From assembly GCF_900109495.1 (NCBI RefSeq), contig NZ_FOAA01000006.1:1-64000 (forward strand): a stretch of 64,000 nt of DNA, given 5' to 3'. This DNA is from Ectothiorhodospira marina. GTDB taxonomy: Bacteria > Pseudomonadota > Gammaproteobacteria > Ectothiorhodospirales > Ectothiorhodospiraceae. Shown one piece after another: positions 46,968-56,019 of the stretch (position 1 is the stretch's first letter; each line of letters starts with the position of its first letter). Both the position numbers and the translations under genes were made by a program. The notes beneath the pieces are model-generated. The model was not told the DNA's origin. It did not search any database and saw nothing but the letters and a program-made list of their open reading frames with translations.

Positions 46968-49701
46968 TCACGTTGTTCCAGGTGGAGAGCAGTGCCTCCA
47001 CTTCGACCAGCAGGGTTTGCCGCAGACCGGGGATGGAGACCTCATCACTCTCGCGCAATGCCTTTTCCAGGGCCGTACTGGCTGCTTCCAGGCGTGGTGT
47101 GGCGCAATAGCGCGATGCCCCCTTGAGCTGGTGTGCCAGTTTCAGCAGTGCCGGGCGTTTCAGCCCGGTATCGCATAATTCCTGCCGCGCGCGTCCCAGA
47201 TCCCGGATCAACAATTGTCGCAGTTCCATCGCCAGTTCCGGAGAGTCGCCCGCCATGCGCAGCGCACGTTCCGGATCGTGGAGTGGCCCGCCGGGAGGAA
47301 TCTCGAGCGGGTGGGCATGGGGAGCCGTATCCACCGTGGGGGGATCGTCAGTGGCCTTTTGCACACAGTCCAGCAGATCATGCTGGGAGACCGGCTTGGT
47401 CAGAATACGGTCAAACCCCATCTCCAGCAGTTCCCCATGAAACTCCGGACGGGCATCGGCAGTGACGGCAATGATCCTGGCCCCCGGGTCTTCCCGACGG
47501 ATGAGCCGTAAAGCCCCCGGACCATCCAGAACCGGCATGTGTACATCCATGAATACGATATCGCAGCGTCGCGCCCGGTAGGATTCCACGGCCTGGCGGC
47601 CATTGGCGGCTTCATCCACCAGCCCCCCCATGCCATTGACGAATTCCGTGAGCAAACGGCGATTGATGGCGTTGTCATCGGCGATGAGAATCCGCTTGCC
47701 ACTGATGGATCGGGGGCCTGGGCGTGCCATCCGGTGCCGCTCGCTACTGAATGAACGCTCGGAGTCGTTGCCGTGTCGCAAGAGGTGGTCCCGTAGAATC
47801 CCCTCGGACAGTTGCGGTGCCACCACCAGGGCTCCTCGGCGGCGCCATTCCGCGGTGAGATCCTCCGGTAGGCTGGCGAAGGCGACCAGGATCATCTGAT
47901 GGGCCCGTTGAGGGTGTTGCCGGAGCGCGCGCAGTGTTTCTGCATCCGGGCGGCGCAGCCAGATCAGGCCCCGATGCTCATCCGAGGCGCCCAAGGCATC
48001 CAGCAACCCCTTGATGCCGTCCACGGGCCATGCTTGCAGGCCTTGCCGTCGTCCGCAGGCCAGGGCAAGGTCACGAGCCTCCATATCATCCGCGAGGATG
48101 ACCAGACCGCCAGCCATGGGTTTGGGCCTCGATAGCCGGGTCGGCGCATCGGTGGTCTCCACAGGCACTTTCAGGCGGAATGTAGCGCCTTTCCCAGGCC
48201 GACTGTTGACGGAAATCTGTCCGCCGAGCACATTGATCAGACCGCGCGTAATCCCAAGCCCCAGACCTGAACCGACCCGTTGAGCGTTGTCGGGTTGGAC
48301 CTGGTAGAAGGGTTCGAAGATGCGTTCCAGTTGGGTCTCGTCGATGCCCGGCCCGAAATCCTGCACCTCCATCTCCAGAAGGGTGCCCTGCTCCCCACGG
48401 ATCCTTACACGCAGGATGACATGCCCGTTGAGCGTGAACTTGACCGCATTACTGAGTACATTGGTCAGCAGTTGCTTCACGCGCAGCGGATCGCTGATCA
48501 GGTACTCTGTCGTGCCCGGTTCCATCAGCAGGGTAATGTTGACGGTCCGGTCGGGCACTGCCTTGTCGCAGACACTGATGACCTCGCCCAGCAGTTGCCG
48601 CAGGTTGAAGGCAGTGCGGTTGATGTAAACGTTACCCGATTCGATGCGGGAGATGTCCAGCAAGTCGCTGACCAGCTTCAGGGTGTCCTGACTGGACTCA
48701 TCGATGATATTGACCCAGGCCCGCTCCTGCTCATCCAGGGTGCCCCGCTGGATGAGCAGCTCCGCATATCCTTGCACCGCGGTGAGGGGGGTGCGCAGTT
48801 CATGGCTGATGCTGGCCAGGAACTCGGATTTGCGCCGATTGGCCTGATCAGCCTCGCCACGGGCCCGGGTCAGCGCATGGTTCTTTTCATCAATCTCGTC
48901 GAGCTTCTCCTGCAAGCGTTGAGTGGCCTGAAGGATGCGTTCACTCATGGATTGCTGGGAACGCTCGATACTCTCCGCCATGCTGTTAATGCCTGCCTGG
49001 AGCACACCGATTTCCCCGCCCACTCGGGCCCGACTGCGGGCTGTCAGGTCTCCCTGGTCAATGTACTTTACCGTGGCGGCAATCTTTTCCAGTGGCGTGG
49101 ACAGGCGCATGCTCCAGCGACTCACCAGCACCCAGGTGGCGGCCAGCAGGAGCAGTGCAATCATCAGACTCTGCAGCATGGAGTGGGTCTGGTGCACTGT
49201 GGTGGGGACGTTGGTCAGGCTGAGTGAGATGCTCCCGATGAGACGCGGATCGCCTTGGCCTTGCGCCTGAGAGGCATCGGGCAGAGGCAGGTCGAATTCA
49301 TCCAGGGCGGTGAGACGGATTTCCTCCTGGAAGTGTCTTACCTCCTCCCCAAACAGCTGTGAGGCCATCCAGGCCATGGGCGAGTCGGGATCACTGGCAT
49401 CCGGACGTTGTTCGTGATGGTAGACCCGGTGTCCCTGGTGGTCCCGGATGGAGACCACCAGCACATCGGGCTGCATGCGGGCCTTGGCGGTGATCGCTTC
49501 CAGGTAGTTCTGGTTTCCCGAGATCACCCCATATTCAGCCGCGGGCGCCAGGAATGCGGCCAGCATCTCGCCGCGCAGCGTCAGTTGGGCATCCAATTCG
49601 CGCACCTTGGTGTCTGTCCAGTAGAGGGTCAGGGCCAGCGCCACCGCCAGGCTGGGCAACAGGGACAGCGTCAGGATGCGATAGCGAATGCGACCTTGCA
49701 T
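46954..49701 (-). CDS. BarA-like hybrid sensor histidine kinase
   Basis: 915 residues. Two transmembrane helices (about 8-27 and 178-196) enclose a periplasmic sensor of about 150 residues. HAMP (about 197-250), a coiled coil, HisKA with H300 in ISHELRTPLTAVQGYAEL, and an ATPase (GSGLGLGITRGLINVLGG) follow. Residues about 545-650 look like a receiver that has lost its acceptor Asp (GLIWLRRPD). A true receiver (ILIADDN, Asp in IVFMDVHMPVLDG) and an Hpt domain (LAHQLKGASRYC) follow. This is the BarA/tripartite architecture. It is the last gene of the operon with the TonB receptor and a binding protein; the ATG overlaps the previous stop by one base. No cognate regulator gene is adjacent. Confidence 0.9.
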   Translation of the reverse strand: MQGRIRYRILTLSLLPSLAVALALTLYWTDTKVRELDAQLTLRGEMLAAFLAPAAEYGVISGNQNYLEAITAKARMQPDVLVVSIRDHQGHRVYHHEQRPDASDPDSPMAWMASQLFGEEVRHFQEEIRLTALDEFDLPLPDASQAQGQGDPRLIGSISLSLTNVPTTVHQTHSMLQSLMIALLLLAATWVLVSRWSMRLSTPLEKIAATVKYIDQGDLTARSRARVGGEIGVLQAGINSMAESIERSQQSMSERILQATQRLQEKLDEIDEKNHALTRARGEADQANRRKSEFLASISHELRTPLTAVQGYAELLIQRGTLDEQERAWVNIIDESSQDTLKLVSDLLDISRIESGNVYINRTAFNLRQLLGEVISVCDKAVPDRTVNITLLMEPGTTEYLISDPLRVKQLLTNVLSNAVKFTLNGHVILRVRIRGEQGTLLEMEVQDFGPGIDETQLERIFEPFYQVQPDNAQRVGSGLGLGITRGLINVLGGQISVNSRPGKGATFRLKVPVETTDAPTRLSRPKPMAGGLVILADDMEARDLALACGRRQGLQAWPVDGIKGLLDALGASDEHRGLIWLRRPDAETLRALRQHPQRAHQMILVAFASLPEDLTAEWRRRGALVVAPQLSEGILRDHLLRHGNDSERSFSSERHRMARPGPRSISGKRILIADDNAINRRLLTEFVNGMGGLVDEAANGRQAVESYRARRCDIVFMDVHMPVLDGPGALRLIRREDPGARIIAVTADARPEFHGELLEMGFDRILTKPVSQHDLLDCVQKATDDPPTVDTAPHAHPLEIPPGGPLHDPERALRMAGDSPELAMELRQLLIRDLGRARQELCDTGLKRPALLKLAHQLKGASRYCATPRLEAASTALEKALRESDEVSIPGLRQTLLVEVEALLSTWNNVISLT

Positions 49702-50741
49702 CAGGGATCTTCCACCGTGATGCGCAGGGAGCGGGCTACCTGGTGGTTGATGGATACCTGGTGGACCCCGGTATGACGTCGTATTGGTTTCCAGTCGGCG
49801 GGGCCCCGCAAGGATTGGATGAATCGGCCGGCTTCATGACCCAGGGCCGAGGGTGGACTATGGATGGACATCAGGGCTCCCGCCCGGTGAAGGGCCTCGG
49901 AATGACCAATCAGTGGCGTCCTCTGCCGGTAGGTCGTCATCATGATACTGACGATGGTGCGTGGGTTGTAGATACGGCGGTCGGGGACGGTGACAATGGC
50001 GTCCGCTGCCCGGGACGCCCGGATGAAGGTGGGGATCAGATCATCGTCGTTCTCGGCGGCAAATCGCTGCAAGGCCTGAGGGTCGTCCTTTTCCCGAAGG
50101 TTGGCTTCGTCGCCGGTGGTGCCAAACCCCGGGCTCTGGACAATGGCAAAACGGTTCAGGGCAGGGACATGTCGGCGAACCATTTCCAGTCGACGCTCCA
50201 GTGGAATGTCTATGAAAATCGCGGCAAAACGCGGATCGGCTTCCTGATCGGCCATGATTTGCTCGTGGCTCAATCGGGGTAAGGTGATACTGAGCACCCG
50301 TGCCTTTCGCATTTGCCATTGCGCGGATTCCAGCGCCCGTGTCCCGGAAGTGATCACGAGGCAGCGATTGCAATCGGCACTTTGCATCCAGAGGGCTGCA
50401 TCCGGGGCATCGACGGCGGTAAAAATCGCCTGTCGATCCGGAGGCAGGGCCCCGGAAAGGCCCTCGAAAACCTCTTGATGCAAGGGGGTGTCAGCACTGG
50501 CCAGAAAGAGCAGCCGTTCAAACTCCCCCACTGGCGGGACTGACCGATCAGCGCCCTGAGCAAGGGCGGCCCCGCCCATTCCCGCCCCCAGGGCGATGCC
50601 CAGGCAGATCCAGGTCAGCGAAGTGATGACCCCATGACAACGTCGGCTCCGCGCCCGAGACCGCTCGGGGCGAAGCGTTGCCGGGGAGCACCTGTGGATG
50701 CACCTGAAGGCATTTGCCAGGGAGGAGGGGGGCCTTTCCAT
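49701..50741 (-). CDS. Periplasmic ABC-type substrate-binding-like protein
   Basis: 346 residues. A hydrophobic segment (TSLTWICLGIALGAGMGGAALAQG, about 40-63) looks like a signal peptide preceded by an unusually long basic N-region; start at ATG 50741, with no closer in-frame ATG/GTG seen. The mature part has a two-lobed periplasmic-binding fold pattern (LLFLASADTPLHQEVFEGLSG, FAIVQSPGFGT, ADAIVTVPDRRIYNPRTIVSIMM, IGHSEALHRAGALMS), related to ABC substrate-binding proteins of the TrpX/ABC_sub_bind type. No permease or ATPase gene is nearby. Between a TonB receptor and a sensor kinase it may present ligand to the kinase. Confidence 0.75.
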   Translation of the reverse strand: MERPPSSLANAFRCIHRCSPATLRPERSRARSRRCHGVITSLTWICLGIALGAGMGGAALAQGADRSVPPVGEFERLLFLASADTPLHQEVFEGLSGALPPDRQAIFTAVDAPDAALWMQSADCNRCLVITSGTRALESAQWQMRKARVLSITLPRLSHEQIMADQEADPRFAAIFIDIPLERRLEMVRRHVPALNRFAIVQSPGFGTTGDEANLREKDDPQALQRFAAENDDDLIPTFIRASRAADAIVTVPDRRIYNPRTIVSIMMTTYRQRTPLIGHSEALHRAGALMSIHSPPSALGHEAGRFIQSLRGPADWKPIRRHTGVHQVSINHQVARSLRITVEDP

Positions 50742-50749
50742 GGGCAGTT

Positions 50750-52741
50750 TCAGAACTCCGCGGTGAGGGTGAACCAGGTCCCCGTCTTGCGAGGATTGGC
50801 ACGCCAGTCACTCCCTGGTAAACGGCTGTCATGGCCGCTGGCCAGGAGATCAGTGATGGATAGAGCGGCTTCCACTTTGGGGGTAAGCGAATGGGTGACG
50901 TGCAGATCCAGAAAGCCGTCCCCGCCATCGCTGGCCGGGCCGCCGGGATCGTCGATCCATTTCAGGCTGCTGTAGTGATAATAGCTGCCCATGATATGCC
51001 AGTCATCGGTGGGACGCAGGATCATACCCAGGTTGACCACGCTCGAGGGCACGGAATCGGCCTGGATCTGGCCGTGATCATCGCTGTGTGCGCGCATCAG
51101 GCTGACACCGCCCATCAGGCGGAGATGACGATGGGGACGATAGCCAAATTCCGCCTCCACACCCCGGATGTTCAGGTTGCCTTCGTTCCTGATGATGCCG
51201 GGTAGGTTGGCATTGATGATGGCCTCGTAAGGCATCTGGATGATGCGTTCAATGGTTTTATGAAAACCTTTGAGATCGACGGTGACATGCCCTTGGTCGA
51301 ATTGCCCGTGGTAACCCAGTTCGTAAGCGCGGATGACCTCCGCCTGGAGATTGTTTTCAGTGGTGAGTAGAAAAACGTCTTTGCCAGGTGTGCGACCCTT
51401 CGCATGGGCTTCTATCAGGCTGGGGGTGCGGATGGACCGGGAAGCCACGGCGCGCAGGCTGTGCGCATCCGTGGGCATGAGAGTCATGCCCACGCGTGGC
51501 AGGAATTCGTCACCGACCAGGTCGTCATTTTCGTACATCCCACCCAGATGAATCATCCAATGCGGAGTCGGTGTCCATTCCAGGTGGCCAAACAATCGGT
51601 ACAGGTCGTTGTTTACCCAGTTGCCCTGGTTATAGTAGAAGTCAGATCGGGATTGATCACGTCGTGCACCCGCGCCTATGACCCATCGGGAAGCCTGGCC
51701 CAGGGCCTTGTGTCGTTCCACTTCGATATCATGGCGGCGGGAGGTGATGTAGGCGGTTTGCTCAGGGCTGAGAGAGAAAACATTACGTCCATCATTTTGA
51801 TGAAAAAAGTATTGGATGACGTTGTGGGTTCCTGGCTCTCTTTGATCCTCCAGCCTTAACTGCATATGTCCTGAGTCAAGCTGGTTGTTATGTAATGGTG
51901 GCCGCGAGTCATGGGATTTGCTCAAATGCCGGTTTGCCTGTGTAAGCCCAGCGTAGGCTGTCAGCGTCAATCCGGGTAAGAGATGCCAGTCTCCGCGAAG
52001 TCTTAGCGTGTTAAGGATGGATTCGTCGTGAATGGAGGTCAGGCCGTTATGGTGTTTTTGGCTGAAGCTGAGCCTGTATGCGAGGGTGGCGTCGTCATTG
52101 CCACCACCTTGGCGGTATCGGAGGTCACGGATGCCTTGGGATCCTAGACGTGTCTGGATCTGGTGCCCCTGTGTCTCGGAAGGATGGCGTGTCAGGATGT
52201 TGATGATGGCTGAGAAGGCATTGGAGCCATAGGCGGCAGAATTGGGCCCACGGATGATCTCGATGCGCTCTATATCATCCGGCGCCAGGTCAAGATCCGC
52301 CCATTGAACCCCCCCATTTGTTGGGCTGTATATCGAACGGCCATCAATGAGCACCTGCATCTGGCGGGCAAAATGCTGGCCGAGACCTTGATACACAACC
52401 ATGGGCCGGCTGCCATCATGCTGGCCGACGATCATGCCCGGTACCAGCCTAAGCAGATCCGTCAGGTCCCGCGCCTGGCTGGCTTCCAGCCATTCACGAT
52501 CGATGATCGTGATGGAAGCGGGCGCCTCGGACAGGGGTTGCTCCAGGCGGGTAGCCGTCAGGACCACGGGCAGATCCATGAAATAATCCTGCTCGGTAGG
52601 CCATGACTCCTCGGCCACCACGGGGAAGATCAGGCTCATTCCCACCAGGCCCAGACCCGTGAGCCCCATCCAGCGGTAGTTGCCTGACGACAGGAGCTTC
52701 CGGCGACTTTCGGGTGGCATTTCGAAAGGGGTGTCCGGCAT
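50750..52741 (-). CDS. TonB-dependent outer-membrane receptor
   Basis: 663 residues: N-terminal signal region (GLTGLGLVGMSLIFPVVAE), a plug domain with MDLPVVLTATRLEQPLSEAPASITIIDREWLEASQ and the IEIIRGPNSAAYGSNAFSAIINI motif, a 22-strand barrel and a C-terminal aromatic end (WFTLTAEF). The TonB box would lie near DLPVVLTATR. The plug resembles those of BtuB/cobalamin or siderophore receptors, but the ligand cannot be named. It opens the minus-strand three-gene operon, divergent from cysM with a 39-bp gap. Confidence 0.9.
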   Translation of the reverse strand: MPDTPFEMPPESRRKLLSSGNYRWMGLTGLGLVGMSLIFPVVAEESWPTEQDYFMDLPVVLTATRLEQPLSEAPASITIIDREWLEASQARDLTDLLRLVPGMIVGQHDGSRPMVVYQGLGQHFARQMQVLIDGRSIYSPTNGGVQWADLDLAPDDIERIEIIRGPNSAAYGSNAFSAIINILTRHPSETQGHQIQTRLGSQGIRDLRYRQGGGNDDATLAYRLSFSQKHHNGLTSIHDESILNTLRLRGDWHLLPGLTLTAYAGLTQANRHLSKSHDSRPPLHNNQLDSGHMQLRLEDQREPGTHNVIQYFFHQNDGRNVFSLSPEQTAYITSRRHDIEVERHKALGQASRWVIGAGARRDQSRSDFYYNQGNWVNNDLYRLFGHLEWTPTPHWMIHLGGMYENDDLVGDEFLPRVGMTLMPTDAHSLRAVASRSIRTPSLIEAHAKGRTPGKDVFLLTTENNLQAEVIRAYELGYHGQFDQGHVTVDLKGFHKTIERIIQMPYEAIINANLPGIIRNEGNLNIRGVEAEFGYRPHRHLRLMGGVSLMRAHSDDHGQIQADSVPSSVVNLGMILRPTDDWHIMGSYYHYSSLKWIDDPGGPASDGGDGFLDLHVTHSLTPKVEAALSITDLLASGHDSRLPGSDWRANPRKTGTWFTLTAEF

Positions 52742-52750
52742 GGTTATAAT
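52721..52750 (+). promoter_or_regulatory. Promoter of cysM
   Basis: A perfect -10 TATAAT (52745-52750) with TTCGAA (52721-52726) 18 bp upstream. The -35 lies inside the 5' end of the divergent TonB receptor gene. The transcript would begin about 25 bp before the cysM ATG. Confidence 0.7.
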
Positions 52751-52780
52751 GGGCCCTGAGTCTCGAGGCGACCTTTAGCG

Positions 52781-53671
52781 ATGAATTATCCGACGATGGA
52801 ATCCTGCGTGGGCAACACGCCCCTGGTACGGCTGCAGCGCATGCCGGGTGACACCTCCAATGTCCTGCTGGCCAAACTGGAGGGCGACAACCCGGCCGGT
52901 TCCGTCAAGGATCGCCCGGCCATGAGCATGATCCGCCATGCCGAGGCCCGCGGTGACATCCAGCCCGGGGATACCCTGATCGAGGCCACCAGTGGCAACA
53001 CGGGCATTGCCCTGGCCATGGCGGCGGCCATCCGGGGTTATCGGCTGGTCCTTATTATGCCGGAAAACATGAGTGCTGAAAGGCGTGCCGCCATGAAGGC
53101 CTTCGGCGCCGAGATGATCCTGGTCACGAAAGAGGAGGGCATGGAGGGCGCACGGGACCTGGCCCAGCGGATGCACGCCGAGGGCAAGGGGCGTGTGCTG
53201 GACCAGTTTGCCAACCCGGACAACCCCCGTGCCCACTATGAGACCACCGGCCCGGAGTTGTGGCGGGACACCCAGGGGCAGATCACTCATTTCGTCAGTT
53301 CCATGGGCACCACCGGGACCATCATGGGGGTGTCGCGCTATCTTAAGGAACAGAACCCGAACATCCGGATCATCGGGGTGCAGCCCATCGAGGGTTCCAG
53401 CATCCCGGGTATCCGCCGTTGGCCCGAGGCCTATCTGCCCCGCATCTTTGATCCCGCCGCCGTGGACACGGTGATCGATGTCTCCCAGGACGAGGCCGAG
53501 CAGACCATGCGGCGACTGGCGGCGGAGGAGGGCATCTTCTCGGGTGTCTCGTCCGGGGGCGCCATGGCGGCGGCCCTGCGGCTGTCGGCTGAATTGGAGA
53601 ATGCGGTGATCGCCTCCATCGTCTGTGACCGCGGTGACCGCTATATCTCCACTGGCGTGTTTCCCGCATGA
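52781..53671 (+). CDS. cysM: Cysteine synthase B
   Basis: 296 residues. The PLP lysine is in NPAGSVKDRPAMSM, with the substrate loop EATSGNTGIALA and phosphate loop GTTGTIMG. It matches CysM, which uses O-acetylserine with sulfide or thiosulfate. The PEAYLPRIFD segment and RRLAAEEGIFSGVSSGGA are also typical. The start of the next gene overlaps by four bases. Confidence 0.95.
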   Translation: MNYPTMESCVGNTPLVRLQRMPGDTSNVLLAKLEGDNPAGSVKDRPAMSMIRHAEARGDIQPGDTLIEATSGNTGIALAMAAAIRGYRLVLIMPENMSAERRAAMKAFGAEMILVTKEEGMEGARDLAQRMHAEGKGRVLDQFANPDNPRAHYETTGPELWRDTQGQITHFVSSMGTTGTIMGVSRYLKEQNPNIRIIGVQPIEGSSIPGIRRWPEAYLPRIFDPAAVDTVIDVSQDEAEQTMRRLAAEEGIFSGVSSGGAMAAALRLSAELENAVIASIVCDRGDRYISTGVFPA

Positions 53672-54468
53672 CGGCTGCCTTTGCGGAACCGGTGATGGTC
53701 TTCGACATTGAGACCATCCCCGACGTCGACGGTGGTCGCAGGATTCATGGCCTGGATGATCTGGATGATGCCAAGGTCGCCAAGGCCCTGTCCCAACTGA
53801 GGCTGCAAAAGACCGGTAATGAGTTTCTGGCTCACCACCTGCATCGGGTGGTGGCCATTTCCGTGGTCCTGGCCACCCGTGACCAGTTGCGGGTGTGGTC
53901 TTTGGGAGGCCCGGACTCGGACGAGGCCGAACTGGTGCGACGCTTCTTCGAGGGCATTGAGCGGTATGGTCCCACCCTTGTGACCTGGAACGGCGGCGGC
54001 TTCGACCTGCCGGTGCTGCATTATCGCTCGCTGCTCCACAAGGTGTCGGCGCCCCGGTACTGGGATACCGGCGATGATGATCGAAGCTTTCGTTACAACA
54101 ACTACCTCTCCCGCTTTCACTGGCGCCACGTGGACCTGATGGATGTGCTGGCCGGCTTCCAGATGCGCGCCAATGCGCCCCTGGACGAAATCGCCACGCT
54201 GCTGGGCTTTCCCGGCAAGATGGGCATGAACGGCGCCCATGTGTGGGATGCCTGGCTGGGCGGTGATATCCAGGGTATCCGCAACTATTGCGAGACGGAC
54301 GTGCTCAACACCTACCTGGTCTTTCTGCGCTTTGAACACCTCAGGGGCCGCCTCAGCGATGAAGGCCTGGCCCGGGAAGAGGGGCGCGTGGCCAATTTGT
54401 TGCAGGCCTCAGAGGCCACCCATCTTCAGGCCTTCCATGAGGCCTGGCTCGGACACCCCCCGGAATGA
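53668..54468 (+). CDS. Predicted 3'-5' exonuclease (PolB-like DEDDy)
   Basis: 266 residues of the DEDD exonuclease family: VMVFDIETIPDVDGG (first motif), LVTWNGGGFDLPVL (second), and YCETDVLNTYLVFLRFE (third). It resembles the stand-alone PolB-like exonucleases commonly next to cysM and rlmD in gammaproteobacteria. The start overlaps cysM and the end overlaps rlmD, each by four bases. Confidence 0.88.
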   Translation: MTAAFAEPVMVFDIETIPDVDGGRRIHGLDDLDDAKVAKALSQLRLQKTGNEFLAHHLHRVVAISVVLATRDQLRVWSLGGPDSDEAELVRRFFEGIERYGPTLVTWNGGGFDLPVLHYRSLLHKVSAPRYWDTGDDDRSFRYNNYLSRFHWRHVDLMDVLAGFQMRANAPLDEIATLLGFPGKMGMNGAHVWDAWLGGDIQGIRNYCETDVLNTYLVFLRFEHLRGRLSDEGLAREEGRVANLLQASEATHLQAFHEAWLGHPPE

Positions 54469-55796
54469 GTCCCAGAAAACGCAATAAACTGCCGGATACG
54501 CCGGTGCAGGCGCATATCGACTCCATGACCCACGAGGGGCGCGGTGTCACCCGCGTGGAAGGCAAGGCCGTCTTCGTGGATGGGGTGCTGCCCGGCGAGA
54601 CCGTGACCTTCCGATATACCCAGCGTCGCCGCCGTTATGACGAAGGTCGTGTCGACCAGGTGTTGGAGGCCTCAAACGATCGGGTGGAACCCCGTTGCCC
54701 CCACTTCGGTATCTGTGGCGGGTGCGTGCTCCAGCACATGGATCCAGCCGCCCAGGTGCGGGCCAAGGAGCAGGCCATGCTGGAGAATCTTCAGCATCTT
54801 GGGGGTGTGAGTCCCGAACGGGTGCTCCCCGCCATCACCGGCCCCCGGTGGGGCTACCGGCGCAAGGCCCGCCTGGGCGTGAAGCATGTGCCCAAAAAGG
54901 GGGGTGTGCTGGTGGGCTTTCGGGAGCGGGGCAGCCCCTATCTGGCCGAACTGGAGGTCTGCCACGTGCTGCATCCGGCGGTGGGTGAGCGCATCATGGC
55001 CCTGCGGGATCTGCTCACCGCCATGCAGGCGCGGGACCGGATCCCGCAGATTGAAGTGGGTGTGGGGGACGATGATGCAACTGCCCTGGTGTTTCGTCAC
55101 CTGGATCCTCTCACCGAGGGGGACCGGGAGCGTCTGAAGACCTTCGGCCAGGCCCATGATCTGCAGATCTGGTTGCAGCCCGGTGGCCCGGACAGCATCA
55201 ACCCCCTGTGGCCGGAATCACCCGCGGGGCTTTGCTTCACCCACCCGGACGAGGGCCTGCGTATCCCGTTCTCCCCCGTGGACTTCATCCAGGTGAATCG
55301 CGACGTGAACCACCGCATGGTGCCTCAGGCCATGGAGCTATTGCAGGTGGCGCCGGAGCATGGGGTGCTGGATCTGTTCTGCGGCCTGGGTAATTTCACC
55401 CTGCCGCTGGCGCGGCGGGCCGCCCGGGTGACGGGGGTGGAGGGGGATGCGGCCATGGTGGAACGGGCCCGGGAGAATGCAGTCAAAAACGGTATCCACA
55501 ACACCCGTTACTTTGCCGCCGATCTGAGTGCGGACCTTGCCGGGGCCCCCTGGTTGTCCGAGCCGGTGGATCGGGTCCTGCTGGACCCGCCCCGCTCGGG
55601 CGCCCGGGAGGTGCTGGGGCCGGTGGCGGCCCTGGCGCCAGGCCGGATCGTCTATGTCTCCTGCAACCCGGCCACACTGGCCCGGGATGCGGGCGAACTG
55701 GTCCGGCAACATGGCTATCGTCTGGAGGCGGCGGGTGTCATGGACATGTTTCCGCACACGGCTCACGTGGAGTCCATGGCGGTGTTCAGCCGCTGA
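54465..55796 (+). CDS. rlmD: 23S rRNA (uracil-1939-C5)-methyltransferase RlmD
   Basis: 443 residues: an N-terminal TRAM domain (HIDSMTHEGRGVTRVEGKAVFVDGVLPGE), the iron-sulfur cysteines RCPHFGICGGCVLQH, the SAM motif VLDLFCGLGNFTLPLA, and the catalytic Cys in VYVSCNPATLARDAG with the LLDPPRSG segment. Also called RumA. It methylates U1939 in 23S rRNA. Confidence 0.95.
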   Translation: MSPRKRNKLPDTPVQAHIDSMTHEGRGVTRVEGKAVFVDGVLPGETVTFRYTQRRRRYDEGRVDQVLEASNDRVEPRCPHFGICGGCVLQHMDPAAQVRAKEQAMLENLQHLGGVSPERVLPAITGPRWGYRRKARLGVKHVPKKGGVLVGFRERGSPYLAELEVCHVLHPAVGERIMALRDLLTAMQARDRIPQIEVGVGDDDATALVFRHLDPLTEGDRERLKTFGQAHDLQIWLQPGGPDSINPLWPESPAGLCFTHPDEGLRIPFSPVDFIQVNRDVNHRMVPQAMELLQVAPEHGVLDLFCGLGNFTLPLARRAARVTGVEGDAAMVERARENAVKNGIHNTRYFAADLSADLAGAPWLSEPVDRVLLDPPRSGAREVLGPVAALAPGRIVYVSCNPATLARDAGELVRQHGYRLEAAGVMDMFPHTAHVESMAVFSR

Positions 55797-55810
55797 CAGC
55801 GAGGCAGATC

Positions 55811-55939
55811 ATGATCGATACCACCACCCTGGTCCTGAGCAAGGGCCTTTTGACGGCTGCGATCCTGCTGGGCGGTTGCGCCTGGCAAATCTGGTCGGTG
55901 AAGCGGGCGTTGAGGGAGCGGAGGGAGAAGAGGGGCTGA
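55811..55939 (+). CDS. Small single-helix membrane protein
   Basis: 42 residues. The N-terminal half is hydrophobic (LVLSKGLLTAAILLGGCAWQIW) and the C-terminus strongly basic (VKRALRERREKRG), the pattern of a small inner-membrane protein with the basic end inside. The gene follows rlmD by 14 bp with GAGGCAG upstream of the ATG, so it is probably in the same operon. Function unknown. Confidence 0.6.
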   Translation: MIDTTTLVLSKGLLTAAILLGGCAWQIWSVKRALRERREKRG

Positions 55940-55972
55940 TGTGATGGGTCAGCCGCTCCGCCCTCACCCCAA

Positions 55973-55998
55973 CCCCTCTCCCGCCAGCGGGAGAGGGG
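55973..55998. repeat. REP-like palindrome between convergent genes
   Basis: A perfect 12-bp arm pair CCCCTCTCCCGC / GCGGGAGAGGGG with a 2-base loop, part of the widely distributed CCCTCACCCCAACCCC... repeat family of gammaproteobacteria. It lies between the + strand small gene and dapD on the minus strand and could end both transcripts. Confidence 0.7.
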
Positions 55999-56019
55999 CG
56001 TCAAGGGAGACCCCGGAGC

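Noticed and set aside
48280-49227. 315-codon + frame opposite the hybrid kinase
   Set aside because: Shadow frame; the minus strand contains clear HAMP, HisKA and ATPase motifs in the same place.
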